From positions 46,133,672-46,197,671 of the forward strand of contig CM075857.1 of the NCBI GenBank assembly GCA_037975125.1: DNA of 64,000 bases. Reading direction: 5' to 3'. Source of the DNA: Latrodectus hesperus (lineage: Eukaryota > Arthropoda > Arachnida > Araneae > Theridiidae). Made by a program: the position numbers and the translations under genes. Shown in pieces: positions 13,097 to 26,175 of the stretch (position 1 is its first letter; the number at the start of each line of letters is the position of its first letter). A model generated the notes under the pieces. It worked only from the letters and a program-made list of their open reading frames with translations. It searched no databases and was not told where the DNA came from.

Positions 13097-14145
13097 ATTT
13101 GGAATCGGCTGCTAAACAAAAATTTAATCAATAAGGAGATGAAAGAAAATTGCTGGATATTCCACATCTTTTACATCAAAATTGATGCTTTTGTCTATGT
13201 AAAAAAATTCTAATAGCCTGTGGTGAATTATTAAATTCCTAACAGTACGAAGACAACAAAGAAAACAATTGCACACGATTATTATGAAATACCATGAATT
13301 TTCTATTTTATTTCGTAATAACATCAATAGATCTTTTTACTTCATTAATAACATTAATCACAGACGAGCTCGTGAAACGGAAAATTTCATTCTAAGAATT
13401 TTGTCGAATAATAAAACTGTTTTTGTATTTTTCTACAATTATCATCAAAGAATTCTAATAGATGGGCAGCACTATCAGCTTTTCAAAACAGCAATACTAA
13501 TGTGCAAAATAAAAAATGCAAGAAATTTTAAATTTATTATCTATGATGCAAAGGAAACGTAATTTTCGTCAAACAAATTGACGCATCATATACAAATAAT
13601 TTTTGAAATTTGAATTTTTAAAAGATTAGTTATATAATTTATTAAAAGATTTATGTGAAAAATACTAAACCAACAAACACAAAAATCATCAGAATGTTTT
13701 TCGATAATATTAATCAACATCAAATATTAATCAATTTAATTATAAATTAGACATTATATAACTGTCTCAATTAAATAATAATCTAATCTTAAATAATTTT
13801 ATAATTCAGAGATATGTCTACATGGTAGCTTTTCTAAGAAAAGCAAAAATTTTTCGAAAGCTGGTTTACTTAACCTACTTTTCTTAAAAATCCTCACGTG
13901 ATCTTCTAAACAAGGGCAGTTTTGAAATACAATACTTTCTCGATAATAATGCAAAATACAACACTTTTAGAAATAAAGAAAAAATTTCTGAGCGTGAAGG
14001 AAGAAAACTTTTCGCAGAAAAAAAAAGTAAAGAATCTCAAATTCAAAACATTTTATCTCCTCAAAACATAAGCAAAACATGTATAAAGTAAATGATAGAA
14101 ACAATAATATTCGCTATAAAAATAACTGAAAAAAATTTAAAAATG

Positions 14146-14170
14146 GTGTGTTTTATTTTTAAAAACACAC
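14146..14170. repeat. Inverted repeat, 9-bp arms
   Basis: GTGTGTTTT at 14146-14154 is repeated in reverse complement at 14162-14170, with a 7-nt A/T loop. It is a simple hairpin-capable sequence of unknown role. Confidence 0.7.
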
Positions 14171-15379
14171 AATGTCTGTCCATTAAAAAAAACTCACTCG
14201 TTTAAAGTCCAATTATCATAACTGTATAGTCTACGTGAACTTTTCTGTTCTACGTGTAATTTTTGTTCCATAGCAAATTGTTACTTAAGTAAACATAATC
14301 ACAAATTTCTAAGTTGAATCGTTATGTTTGAAACGCAAGTTTTTTTGCATGGAATAAAATAACCACAATTACTTCAGCTTAAACGGTATGAAATTATAAT
14401 TGCATGTGCTATGGGTTTTTAAGCATCTTTTTTCCCAAGAAAACTCTCTTTATCTGAAAAATGTCTATATTGTTGTTTTAAAGGATACTTAAATTAATGT
14501 ATATAGCTTCTATTTTATTTTTTTTATCTGGATATACAATTTAATCCTTTTGGAATAAAAATGGTAATTTTCTTTTGTTAAAATGCTATTTCACCGGAAG
14601 GTGTGAAATAAAACAGTTGGTATTTAATGTTTTCACCTCCTTTAACATCACACAAATAGGTGTAGTAAGGTCTTTCCCTCTAATTACACGCTTCACTTTT
14701 TTGAAAAAAAAATGCAATTTAAACTTTTTTTGTTATTTCTCCTAAGCACTCATTTAAAGGCTGGGTTAAATGATACTTAAAAATATACGGCTTGTGATTT
14801 GTGAAGATTTAGAAAAAAAATTTTGAAAACTTGTTTCGTTAAGGTATACTACTTGTTTCTAGATGAATTAAACGGATTTTGAATTTTACAAAAAAGATCC
14901 AAGGTTGCATTTAAATTGAATGTTTGTATGTTTATCATTTATTTGAATGTATTCAATTAAAGAATTTTCTGTAACATTGTCAAATAAGTATTTTTTTTTC
15001 TTTTTGATATTTATAAACCACATAAACTTTTGTTTACGTAAGTGATAGAAATTTTCTATATTTTCACTTAAATTTTGGTTATGTGAAAGTATATGACATA
15101 TCACATGACCATATATTATATTTTATATTCTTTGCGGATTCCCTTCAACATCACCACAATTCTTGAAGTATAGGGGAGTACACATTATATCGCTCGCAGC
15201 TAGATATTCACGAAATGAGATCTTGAATTCAAAGGAATGAGTTAACCATGATAACTGAGTAGAGAATTTTTATTTAATCTTCAAAGTAGCAAAACCACCT
15301 GAATTTAAAATGTCAATATTATAAAGCTGTGGCTTGTTCAATGCTTAAAGCGTTAGTATCAAGAGTTTTCAATATATAT

Positions 15380-15453
15380 TGTCCAAAATTTCGTATTGAA
15401 TTTCTGTACTGTCCAGAATTTCATATTCGAACACATGTCCAAAATTCCGTATT
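15380..15453 (+). repeat. Three imperfect copies of an 18-bp word
   Basis: The word TGTCCARAATTYCRTATT occurs at 15380-15397, 15410-15427 and 15436-15453, spaced 30 and 26 bp apart. Copies differ at a few positions. This looks like a short degenerated tandem array with a unit of about 28 bp. It lies inside an open plus-strand frame (15329-15517) that I do not believe is coding. Confidence 0.65.
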
Positions 15454-16199
15454 TATTTTTTTAAAAAAAGGAATTAAATATCATGAGTATATTAGAGTAA
15501 ATTTCAAATGTAGATAAGGAAATTTTTGCATTAGTTATCATGATTCATATAAGGTTCTAAAATTTTTAAACATTTATAGCGCACTTTCGATGTAAAAAAA
15601 CAACAACCTATTCCCCCGCTGAAAAATTTCCATCAAACTATAACATTACTTGTTATTTTGGTTTAACATTTTTAAAACGAGACATCAAAACGGTTGCATT
15701 ACAAAGATTTGCAACTGAAAAATTTCTAAGATAGTACATACAAAAATTTGCTATATGATGTACATATATGTGTGTGGTTATGTATGTCATTTTTATTTTG
15801 ATGATATATTAAAAAAAGGTCATTTTGAGATGTATATGAAGATCCAAGCATTTATAAAAAGTAAAATCGTTAAAAAAATCAACATTGTGCTTCCTACCAC
15901 CGGACTATAATTATAATTTCAGTTTGTAATATATTAATAATTTTTGTGTGATGAATATTATGATTTAAACTATTTGATATGAACTCTTGGAAAGCATTTG
16001 TGAAGAAAATACGAATAAAAGAAAAAATGGTAGATTAAAAGTGAACAAGTTGTAAATATTTGTCTTACTTAAGCATATGAGTAAATTTACACTAGTAGAA
16101 GTTATTGACAATATTTTAAGCACTTGGAAGGTTTTCTTAACTTTTAGATTCATTAGTTGTAGTTAAGGAGTTTTATAAAGATGCATATTCAGTATTTAT

Positions 16200-16396
16200 C
16201 ATGGTGGCTTTAGATGAGTCCACAGGATTTGAACCAGCTGCAACTGAAAGTTTAGAAATGCGTAGAAGGCTACGCTTTGATGATCCATGCATCAGTTTTT
16301 ACCTCCACTTCCTCAATAACTCGTAGGGTTCTTCCTTGCTTCGTGAAGCAAGGGATGGGTTCTTCATGTAATTTGTTCAATTTAGTCTCAGCGGAA
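16200..16396 (+). other. GC-balanced island: exon-like frame or tRNA-like repeat
   Basis: Two readings compete. As coding, a plus frame opens after TAG at 16253-16255, contains an ATG at 16280 and runs in frame to a consensus donor GGAA|GTAAGT at 16397; a second frame from ATG at 16201 gives 41 codons. As a repeat, the minus strand holds GGTTCAAATCC (about 16226-16236), a perfect tRNA B-box-type word, but I find no convincing A box. A 9-bp perfect hairpin, CCTTGCTTC with loop GT, lies at 16334-16353. I cannot choose between an exon and a degenerate SINE. Confidence 0.25.
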
Positions 16397-17557
16397 GTAA
16401 GTTTTATTTATAAATATGATATATACTATTCCATGGTTAGGGCCATTTAAACTATGTTTTCTTTTTACATAACGTATGCATGATAGTGTATACGCCGTCA
16501 GTTGTTTTTCAAGGTAATTTAAATAGGCAGCTGTTTTCAAAACGTTTACATCTCAATTAATTAACCGCCATACTTGCAGTTTAAGCCTTAAATCCTGGTC
16601 GAATCATTTCTTGTAAACATCATTTCTTGAATGATTTCTTGTAATGTGTCAAATTAAACTAAAACTTTAATGAAAAGACAAGGATTTCTTTGTAAAATGT
16701 CCGATATGTTACTTCCAAATTTCATTTTCAAATTAAATCAATTTTTTAAATGTTAGTAAGTTCTAGATGTCTATTTTTATGAAGTGTTTTATTTATTTTT
16801 AAAGTTCTATCTTGGTTTTTATAAACATATCAAATTAGTATAACTGTTATTATTTTATTTAAGGGATTTGATTATTTAAAAATTTTCCATCTCTCTCGAA
16901 AATATATAAAAATTTAAAATATTATTCCCTTTGTATTTTTCATGTGATTTTAATTTTATGGTTCCTTAACTTTTTTTTTTGCTCGAAAAATATGACAAAA
17001 ATCAATCGAAGGATTAGTAATTTATTTACTTTGAAAACGTTTTAGTGAAATGGAATAGTGTTTAGAAAGCTTAACTTTTGTGAACTTGAGGTAAAAAAAA
17101 ATTATTTTCATCAAACTTATTTTATTTATTTATATTTTTTAATATAAATTTTTATTTTATATTAGTAATTTTTATTTTTGTTGTTTTTAACAAAGATTAA
17201 TTTTATATTTATTTAATAAGAAACTAAATTTAAATACTGATGTACAAAAACATTGCATTTTTTATATTTAAAATGAATTAGATATCGACTTAGATTATTA
17301 AATTAAAAAAAACAGTCTTAATTTTCGCATTTCAATATAAAGGAAAATATATTACTTTAGGGCATGTTTTAATATATTCTTTGTACATATACATATGTAT
17401 TATCTGCTTAAATGTAAATATACTGGAGAATTATACTACCCCTTAAGCACATAACGGTATGCTTGCCAAACGTTTTAAGTTATTTACAAATAATTATTTC
17501 GAAGCATAAGTTTATCCAGTACTTAATCCTATAACACCGTGTTTAACAAAAGAATAA

Positions 17558-17689
17558 TATTGGGAAATAGCAAAGCTTTCCCCAGGAAATTACATCCATT
17601 TTGATGGGATTACTGGCATTCCAAAGATGAACCCAGCAGAGAAATGTTTGACAGCCATAAACTATTCGACAGTAAATGTTTTTGTTTGA
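17558..17689 (+). other. Short open frame in a GC-balanced island
   Basis: A 43-codon plus frame between TAA and TGA reads YWEIAKLSPGNYIHFDGI and continues ITGIPKMNPAEKCLTAINYS. It has no ATG near its start and no clear acceptor. The island continues to about 17960 without further open frames but with a TGAGGTCAAA word (a nuclear-receptor-type half site) near 17826, so a conserved regulatory element is an equal possibility. Confidence 0.15.
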
Positions 17690-17979
17690 GGCACGCTTCC
17701 GTCCCCTAAATCTTGAAGAGAATGGGCAAAAAACATGGTTATTTCAAAAACCACAAGCGTTGACGAACTTGCGAAAAGTGTCGGCGAGAATCTTCATTCG
17801 GGTGATTTTACAATCCAAGTGACATTGAGGTCAAACTGGGAACAAATGTCCTGCACGCTGACAGCACAACTCATGGTTATTCGGGATATTAAACAATGGT
17901 TTTTTCGAAGATAAGTGCGCATTCCTTGCGTCGAGAGTCCTGCTAATCCTATATTTGGTTTGGCCTCTCTTTCAGCTTA

Positions 17980-19600
17980 AACAAAAAGATTAAAAGGATG
18001 TTTAAGAAGCTATTTCACAAGATACTAATTAGTGAGACAAAGCATGTATATTTTTAAGAAACTATAAATACTTTAATTTTTTGTTGAAACATGTATAGGA
18101 AAACAATTTTTGTTTTGTTTCCTAGAGAACCTAAGTTAATTTCTATTTAAACTGAAGAGAATTTCTGACCGAAAGAGTTTTATATCTGAGCAAATATCTA
18201 AATTATTTTTTAAAAAATGTATATCCTTTTATGCATTTCTTTTTTCAAATGAATGATACACAACGATATATTATTTACATTTTTAAACATTTAGGTTTAT
18301 ATTTGCATTCACTAAATATATGATTAAATATTTGTTACAGAATGCGCAGAAAATGAAATTTTATGACATGGAATGTATTAATAAATGTAACAAAATATAT
18401 GTGTTGGCCATGCAATTGAATAAAATTAGAGGTGTACAATTTTAAATAAGCACTGTTTATACAAATATTTTGATAATTTATAATGTCCTTTTTTCATTTA
18501 TTGTTTTAACTACATATTATTTAGTTATCTGCAGACATTAAATATGCTATCAGATGTTATAACCAAAAGCAATTCTGAAAAAACGAATGTTTAATTTGAA
18601 ATATTCCTAATAATTGAATAACAGTATTTTCAAAATTATATTGTAAATAAAACTAATTTTTATCATTTCATTTCTTTTTACTAATTTTTATTTTTTACAT
18701 TATAATTTTACTATTTTTTAAATTTTCACTTCCCATCTTTTAAAAATTCATTGCATTCAATAAGAAAACTAAAAGCTGCTTTTAATCAAGTTAACCTTTT
18801 ACTTTTTATTATTATGCATGTTTTTATTATATATATACTTTTACTTTTTATTATATTTATTATTATTATTATATAAAAAATTACTTTTTAAATTAAAGTA
18901 ATTTTTTTTATTTTTCAAATTTTCACCAACTACTTGTTTACAAAGAATTTTTTCTTAAATTATTTCGCATAGTTATATAAGTAAGTAGTGAAAGAAAAAC
19001 AATTAAATAATAAATTGAAATAAGATATTGAAATTACAAAGTGAGCCAGTCAAACATTTGTAGGGAAAACCCGCTTTGCTTATATAATATCAATTCATCA
19101 TATACAAAAAATATTTCCTTAAATTTTCAACTTAAGATTATACAATATATTTTTGAAAACAAAGGTATTTTGTGTTAGTTTACTTGAATTTGAATTTTAT
19201 TTAAATATATAAAATACAAAAACAAAATTTCAACTAATGTATGTTAAATTTTTTATGAATGCTTTTTCATTTTTTTAAAATTTATATCATATTAGCAAAT
19301 ACACTTCATCTTTTATACATCAATCACTTTGGCGATACTCGCAGAGTGATATTGTTTATAAAAATGATATGATATATGTCATAAAAGAAGGATTAAAAAA
19401 GCGAATGAATTAATTTTGCAAAAAATTCATCGGAGTATGAAAAATCAAATAAAATTGCTTGTTTAAACACTTCATTGATTGGTCAAAATATTGTCTAGCT
19501 TATTCCAAAAATAGTGTTAATTTTTTCTCTACTTAAACAGGAGCAGAAGATTCTTATAAAAATAAGTAATAAGAGCAAAATGTATTCTAGAAAAAAAATG
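17980..19600. other. AT-rich stretch, no gene seen
   Basis: AT-rich DNA with a short TTA microsatellite near 18850-18872. No supported features. Confidence 0.6.
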
Positions 19601-19604
19601 CATT

Positions 19605-19802
19605 CTATGGCCTAGATTCTGTATCTCTTATAACAATGGAATTATTCAGATTTCGCTTGCTGATAATGACCTGGATACATAATTCAATAAATCGTAAATT
19701 TATCCAACTGGTGAACTTGGGTATTACGTAGCTACTCTCTCCCGCTTTTGTATATGTGTTTTCATTGCATGGTGCCAAATTTTGCAGGGAAAAATATACC
19801 CG
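19605..19802 (-). CDS. Candidate terminal coding exon, unknown protein
   Basis: On the minus strand a strong acceptor (TATTACTTTTACTTTCAG, cut at 19803/19802) is followed in phase 0 by 65 open codons and TAG at 19605-19607. The peptide begins RVYFSLQNLAPCNENTY, has a Lys/Gly/Glu/Ser stretch, then SWINLRFIELCIQVIIS, and ends IVIRDTESRP. The acceptor is among the best on this strand. No partner exon or polyadenylation signal is confirmed, and no family is recognised. A short (CA)n run lies just upstream in the minus direction (about 19897-19908). Confidence 0.28.
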   Translation of the reverse strand, partial: RVYFSLQNLAPCNENTYTKAGESSYVIPKFTSWINLRFIELCIQVIISKRNLNNSIVIRDTESRP

Positions 19803-19909
19803 CTGAAAGTAAAAGTAATATTGCCTAGAGTTATGTTTCGCGCGTGAAATAGAAAAATGGTTTATTTTCATAAAAAACCTATATATAAAAGAATTCACAC
19901 ACACACACC

Positions 19910-22260
19910 TATTTATATAAAAGAATGATTCTTTACATGTGATTATTGATATTCAAATTTTGATACAAAAACTATTTTAAACTCATTAAATTCAAGATAA
20001 GTCAACATTCGTAATAAGAATAAAATTTTGATTTCGAAATAATCAGGATGATATAAATTCGTGATTTTGATAAATTCATCCTTAACTAATGAAATATGAA
20101 CAAAAGAAATTACAGACATTCACAATTCATATAAACTCATACATTATTATTATATTATAGAATATTATAATTATGATCAGTTGTAATTTCGCAAACATAA
20201 TTGTTACGACCCTCATAACACCATATTTAGTCAGCATAATATAGTTAAATAATATGCAAAGTTTAATTTTTTTAAATTTTCTCTGAAAATGCTGTAATTG
20301 AATATTTGTTACATTAATTCTGTTGATACTGATTGCATAATTTTTAAGTATTGATAAGGAAATTCAAGCATCTTTATTCTCTTGTTTTAAAATTGGAAAT
20401 AAATTTTGTAAAAATTCTTGTCTTGTATTTTAGTTTTAATGTATTGATTTACAGTTGTAATTAGTTTTCAAGAATAATTATATTTTATCATATATTTAAC
20501 ATAATAAGAATTTATAATTAAAATAAATGAAAGAAACTTTATTATATGATTGATTCAAAAAATTATTCCTAGATAGTATTAATTGAATCAGATTTTTTTA
20601 AAAATATTTTACAACTAAATTCATTAAAATAATCAGCTTCAAATTAGTTCTTAAATGTATAATATGTTATTGAAAAATTTTGAATTAAACAAATAGTTTC
20701 ACTAAATAGTTAAACAAACAAGTTTCACTTTTACAATTAATAAATTTTTCCCTGTATAGTATTAATGAGAAAAAAATCCAGTATATGTAAACTTACAGCT
20801 GTATCATAATTATAAAATCAAAATCATTGAAATTTTTTATAATGAAATTTAAATAATAAAAATGGAAACCCCCTTTATTTTATATAATGTATCAAAATGT
20901 GATTTAGTAGTTACTGAAACACTTTGTTTCTAAATAAACTTTTAAACTAACCTGATTAAGGAGCGAATAATTGCTTGAATATTTAGATAAAAATTTTTAT
21001 GAAATTATTTTAAATTAATAATTATAACTTTTAAAGTATGCTGCTTTCACTTCTTTTGAATTGAAAATTTTTTAAATACTTTCTGAACTAAATAATATTG
21101 ACTTTATTTGTATATTTAAAGAGAATAAATGTAGTAAGTTCAGAATGCCTAAATAAAATTTAAATTTAATTAAGGTTTTTGTGTTTTCAATGTCAAATGG
21201 CATTTTCAAAATATCTATTATAACTTAATCCTTAGAATCACATTATAATGCTTCTAGATGTAATTAATTCTACCCATTATGCTGGAATGCTGTATAATAA
21301 CGACAAAGAGAAAAACATGTTTTGGATAGCAGTAAATGTGATTTTTATTCAGTTAATCTAATTGTCTTCCCACCATTGGTTGGAAGAACAAATGAAAAGA
21401 AAAAAAAATGACAGGAATGCAGTTTTAGTTACTTCAAATCTAAATCCTTATTAATACCATAAAAAAAGATTTTTCTTGATTGCAGCTTCTTATTTTAATT
21501 TATGGTGCAAATATATTTGAAATGCATCATTCATTTGCAATTCAAATAATTTAAATGTATGCATGTGTATTTCTGCCTAACCAATTTAAAGATACTTCTA
21601 GTTTCATGAATGAAAACACTCAAATGCAGTTGAGATTTTGACTAGAATAAATGTAAGACTTTCATTAACTTGAAATAAATTTGAGGTTCATTCAATGATT
21701 CTAAATTGCTTAATTTTATGTGTATAAATAGTAATTTTAAAATAGTAATCAAAATATAGGTCGTATTATTAAAATAGCTTCGTGAAATACCTGTACACTT
21801 AATATTAATTAGAATTGAAAATTTATTTTTAGTGGTTAAATCTGATATATAAAATTATTTTGGTCTTAAAATTAATAGAAGATTCCTCAAATTCAGAAGG
21901 AAACATTGGGGGAAAAAACATTAGTGAAATTCATTTGTGTCAGTAACTATTAATGACTAAATTCAATAGAAAAAATTATAAATTATCTTAAGTGCAATTT
22001 GTGAAAAGTTATTTCCCATTTTAAGCATTTGAACATATAAAAAGCATCTAACATTCTCTTTATCAGTGAAATTTAAATGCGAGTTTTCTGATTTTGTTGA
22101 ATTATTTAATTTTAAAAAAATTGTGAAAATAGCTTTATATATTTGTATATTGCATCAAGATCTATCCATACCTGCAACTGAATTTCAAGTAACCACATTC
22201 AACTACTCATTGTTCAATTTTTTCACTTTGACTTTCAGTTTTTGAAGAAGCTCTTTTTTT
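19910..22260. other. AT-rich stretch, no gene seen
   Basis: AT-rich DNA without supported open frames, RNA genes or clear repeats. Confidence 0.6.
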
Positions 22261-22275
22261 TTATCCTTCCCTTCG

Positions 22276-22557
22276 TCATCTTTTGCTGAAGTACTCAATA
22301 AAATACTTGAGCCATCTGCGTGCGATTAGTAAGACCGGATATGTAACGTTGCAGATGGCAGTCTGTTCTCCTTGGCAACCATGCATATCGAATAATTTGC
22401 GGGGGTTAAATGTATCATGAAAGGGTATACGGATGCAATAGACATACAAATAAGTCTGCACCAGCCATGCAGCAAAGCAGTAAAAGCGTGATATGATTGA
22501 CATCAAGGCCGCGACGACAGAGGGATTTTTAAGAATGATTTCACTTTCTGAGTCCAT
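22276..22557 (-). CDS. Candidate small intronless ORF, 93 aa, unknown
   Basis: This minus-strand ORF starts at a true ATG (MDSESEIILKNPSVV) and ends with TGA. Residues about 14-42 form a hydrophobic stretch (VVAALMSIISRFYCFAAWLV, then QTYLYVYCI) that could be a membrane segment; the rest is mixed, with four more cysteines or aromatic clusters and a basic tail (ARRWLKYFIEYFSKR). It fills a distinct GC-balanced island, and a CRE-like GTGACGTTAT word lies 40-50 bp upstream of the ATG. A poly-A-like run follows the stop (seen as poly-T at about 22254-22261 on the plus strand). I recognise no family. It could be a small membrane protein gene, a retrocopy fragment or chance. Confidence 0.3.
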   Translation of the reverse strand: MDSESEIILKNPSVVAALMSIISRFYCFAAWLVQTYLYVYCIRIPFHDTFNPRKLFDMHGCQGEQTAICNVTYPVLLIARRWLKYFIEYFSKR

Positions 22558-23866
22558 GTCGATACTTTCTCTCTTTAGATCAAATACTCCCGTGAACTTG
22601 TGACGTTATGCTAATAAATTTTCCTTTTGGTGCAAATAGTCTCAGAAAATTGCATCGAAGCAATTCTGAAGATGCAGGAATTCGACATCAAACAATAGAC
22701 GGAAAACACGGAAGTCGATATAAAATTTCGTTTCTTTTCCTTTAAAGCTATAATAAGGATGCTTTCGATTTTTTTACGAAGGTCGAGTTTGCAAAGTTTT
22801 AAACAACAATGATTGAAGGGAGTTATTTCAGATTTATTTTGACGTCATTACTAGTTCTGTCAATGAAAGGAAGAAATAGTTGTCATTGAAAACATAGTGA
22901 CTCATTTATGATATTTAAAATTCAAATTTTAAAGTATTTTCCTGTTAGAACTTGAAGTTCCTTACGAAATATTTACAGAAAAATTATATAAGTTTAAGTT
23001 TTTCCCTAAACATTATCCATTCTTACCGGTGTTGCAAAAGAAACCAGTATTGTTCCCATGTTATATAAACTATTCTGTAAAAAATTACAAATTAATTGGA
23101 ATATATAGATTACATCGTTTATACTTTTGCACATTTTTAATTGATTATTAAAAGATATTCCATTATTGCAATTCAACATTATTCTTAGATATTACAATGG
23201 TCTTCTCTTTGAAAAAATCCTCTTATATTAAGTATTTTATTTTATTTACTTGGTTTCAATTGTAATATTTTTGGTGTATGACTACGCGTAAAAAACAATA
23301 ATAATAAAAATAAATTTTAAAAAATCTATGAAAATAGAAAACTATTCAGCAAATTTAATAAAAAAATTATAACTTGTTAATTAAATAAATTTTATGTCAA
23401 ATGAAGGACATTTAGCATGTAATTTTCTGAAGACCATAGTGGTTATAAGTGCTATCAGTGAAATTAACCGTTAATTATCCTTCCAAAATTAGTTTACACA
23501 AAATATAAAAAAGTTTTATAAAATGTTTTTGACAGTTTGCATGTAAAGGAAAATCACGAGAATACACCATGAATTTTATAGATTAAAAATTGCATGATAT
23601 AAATTTCTCTTTCCTTAAATGATTCTTGCAGAAAAAAAATATATATTTCACTTCCGTTTTTAGATTTATTTATTTATGTAAAAATGATTTTTAATAATTC
23701 CATTTATTATCTATAAAGGGTTCCTTTGCTTTCCAAAATACATGCGAGTTTTATTAAAAAAATTTTAATGTTTAAAGAAAAGCTTTCACATTTCTCTTCC
23801 TTTTCTTCCAATGATTCTCACAGTACAACGATCGCATCTCAATAAAAGAAAATTATTGATTCTAAG

Positions 23867-23947
23867 TTAATATCGCATTGATGCTTCTAGCAAAACGGCT
23901 ACTTTGCGCCATCGGGAAGGTCCCTCAATGTCAAAAAGAGAGTTCAG
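23867..23947 (-). CDS. Candidate short terminal exon, unknown
   Basis: The minus-strand acceptor GTTAGTTTACCAG (cut at 23948/23947) is followed by a 26-codon frame, LNSLFDIEGPSRWRKVAVLL and EASMRY, ending at TAA. The same frame is open further upstream to 23977. On the plus strand the same island gives a 30-codon ATG ORF (from 23880), so the evidence does not settle the strand. Very short; family unknown. Confidence 0.17.
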   Translation of the reverse strand: MNSLFDIEGPSRWRKVAVLLEASMRY

Positions 23948-25175
23948 CTGGTAAACTAACAAAGATCTTTTGAGAAGTCAAAGACATTCTCGAGTATTTA
24001 CGCAATCTGGTGGAGATAAATGAATGTATGACAACTCATGTAAGATATTCGCTTCTAATTGGATACCCTTTCATTAATACCACTCATTATATATTCTTGA
24101 AAAATATATATTTAGTAATTAAAAAAACATTCCTTTTTTGTGTTTCATATTTCAAATGATATGAGCTATTTCAAATTTCTGATTAGATATGATTATTAGA
24201 TACATTTATGTGTACGTAATTATTGATAAAAAGAAATATGATACATACGAACGTGTATTACTAATAGCTATTGTTTGTAGTAACAAAAGAAAACTTAATG
24301 AGATTTCTTAAGCAAACTTTCAGTTGCAAATTTAATTTATTGCAAATCATATCTCAGGTTACTATGGCAATTATTTTGTAAAAGAAATGATACGCTAGTT
24401 GGAATATTTAAAAATTGAGGTAAATTCTTTCTGAAATTATTCGTTTATTGAAAAATACTGTCTTTCTAAAATTAAATGTACAATTAAAAAAGCGCTTTCG
24501 ACTAAGTTTTTTATCGGATAATACAAAAAAATTAACATGAGTCATTATTTCAGAGAAATAGTACATGTGTATCATATGTAAATTGTTCTCTGATTTTAAA
24601 ATTATAGAAATTTCCATATAATTTTTAAATAAATTAATTAAAATTAAAATTTATCTAATGTATTAGAAAATCACATTGTTAAAAAAAATAGAATACTTCA
24701 GTAAGAATAAAATATCTAACATTTAAAAAACTTGTTAAATATTCTGTCCATCGAATGAACGTACTATTGGAGAGAAGACAGAATTCAAAATTTTCGTATT
24801 ATTTATTAATAAAATGTTAACTTTCATAACTATTTTACGATAGTAATAAAATAGTAGTTTCTAGTCTTAAGGAATATACTTAAAATAGATTTTTTAATTC
24901 GTGAGAAAACTCCCGAAATAATAAATTTTCCTTTAAGTAATAAATTTATATCGTGATTTTTTTTCTTCCAAACACCATTGTCAACTCATCTTTCCTGGGG
25001 AAAAAAATTAACACTTTTATGAAGTTTTTTTCTTATTAAGAATCTTACAATTCGCGATCATTTCAGATCGCTTGGATGGGCACTGCCATATGTCAAGCTT
25101 TAAAATCCATTTTGTCACTCGTTTCTGTCTTGAAATAACATTCCCGCATTCACACAGGTTTAACTCATTCATGTA

Positions 25176-25535
25176 TTACGGAAACGTTACTATTGAAGTG
25201 TAGCAGTGTGCAACGCCACATTCACTTCGAGAACATTCACTTTCTATCCTTCTCTCTGTCCTTAAAGAGAAGGTGATTAGTAGATAAAAACCTAAGACAG
25301 AAGGGAATGGTGTATTCCAAGACACGCTCAGACGCACATTTTGTCCCGCAGCATGGCTTCCAGGAAAAATCAGCTTAATTGCACCCAATAGTTGGCTGAT
25401 GCCTGTAAATATGTTCCGGTACTCGAATCTGAACATTTTCAAGTGATTGTAAAAGTTCCCTCTTGGCATTTTCCCCCTTAAAGTATGGTTACAGTTTGAA
25501 ACAGTGTATAGTATAATAGACCAATTATAAGTCAT
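25176..25535 (-). other. 119-codon minus ORF with internal acceptor
   Basis: One minus frame is open from ATG at 25535 to TAA at 25176-25178. Its middle part (FRFEYRNIFTGISQLLGAIK) lies in a GC-balanced island, while the start is AT-rich. A strong pyrimidine-rich acceptor (ACCTTCTCTTTAAG, cut at 25261/25260) would make the last 85 nt a terminal exon in the same frame, ending with the Cys-containing SECGVAHCYTSIVTFP. The length is only modestly above what chance gives in this window, and I recognise no domain. Confidence 0.2.
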
Positions 25536-26175
25536 ATTGCATGTACTTATTTATGTCATTTACAAATATTATATAAAATATCAAATGGTAATGATTTACG
25601 AATGATAACAATCATTTATATATTTGCTTGATATTAACTTCAAATAATTTGTATTTGTAAAAGAGTTAACTTAGAAAATTTTATAATCGACTTCTAAAGA
25701 TGTATAAGTTGAAATTCAAAATTTAATTTTTAAATTGTATAAGTCTTCAATAATCTATTATAGTTTTTAATGATTTATATTGCAAAATATTCGCAAAATA
25801 ATAAAGAGTTTTAAGTAAAAAAACAATCAAAAGACGTAATAGAAATTGTGGTCTAACTTTAAAATAAATATTTTAGTTCACCACAAAAATAAATATACTT
25901 TCATTTTATGGTTGAAAGGTATTTCATACCACACTCAGAGAAGACTTTTTCACACTTCAGAATGCAAATGCATTTATTGTGTACCATTCCAAAACACTTA
26001 GCGATTCTTTTTTTATTATTAAAAAAAAGCCCCAAAATCTAGAACTCAAGATTCTTTTGGATTTAAACCTTTTATTTTGTTAAAAACTGCAGTTGAGAAG
26101 GACTAATGGATTTTAGGGAAGACACACTGACACTGTGAGTAGCAGCAATCGCTTCTGAAAGATTGAATTTTTCAG

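Noticed and set aside
13284..13562. 92-codon ATG frame on the plus strand
   Set aside because: The peptide is dominated by Asn, Ile, Phe, Lys and Tyr, as AT-rich DNA gives by chance, and it has no splice, promoter or family support.
15329..15517. 62-codon plus frame
   Set aside because: It reads through the degenerate tandem words and begins at a non-ATG codon; no splice support.
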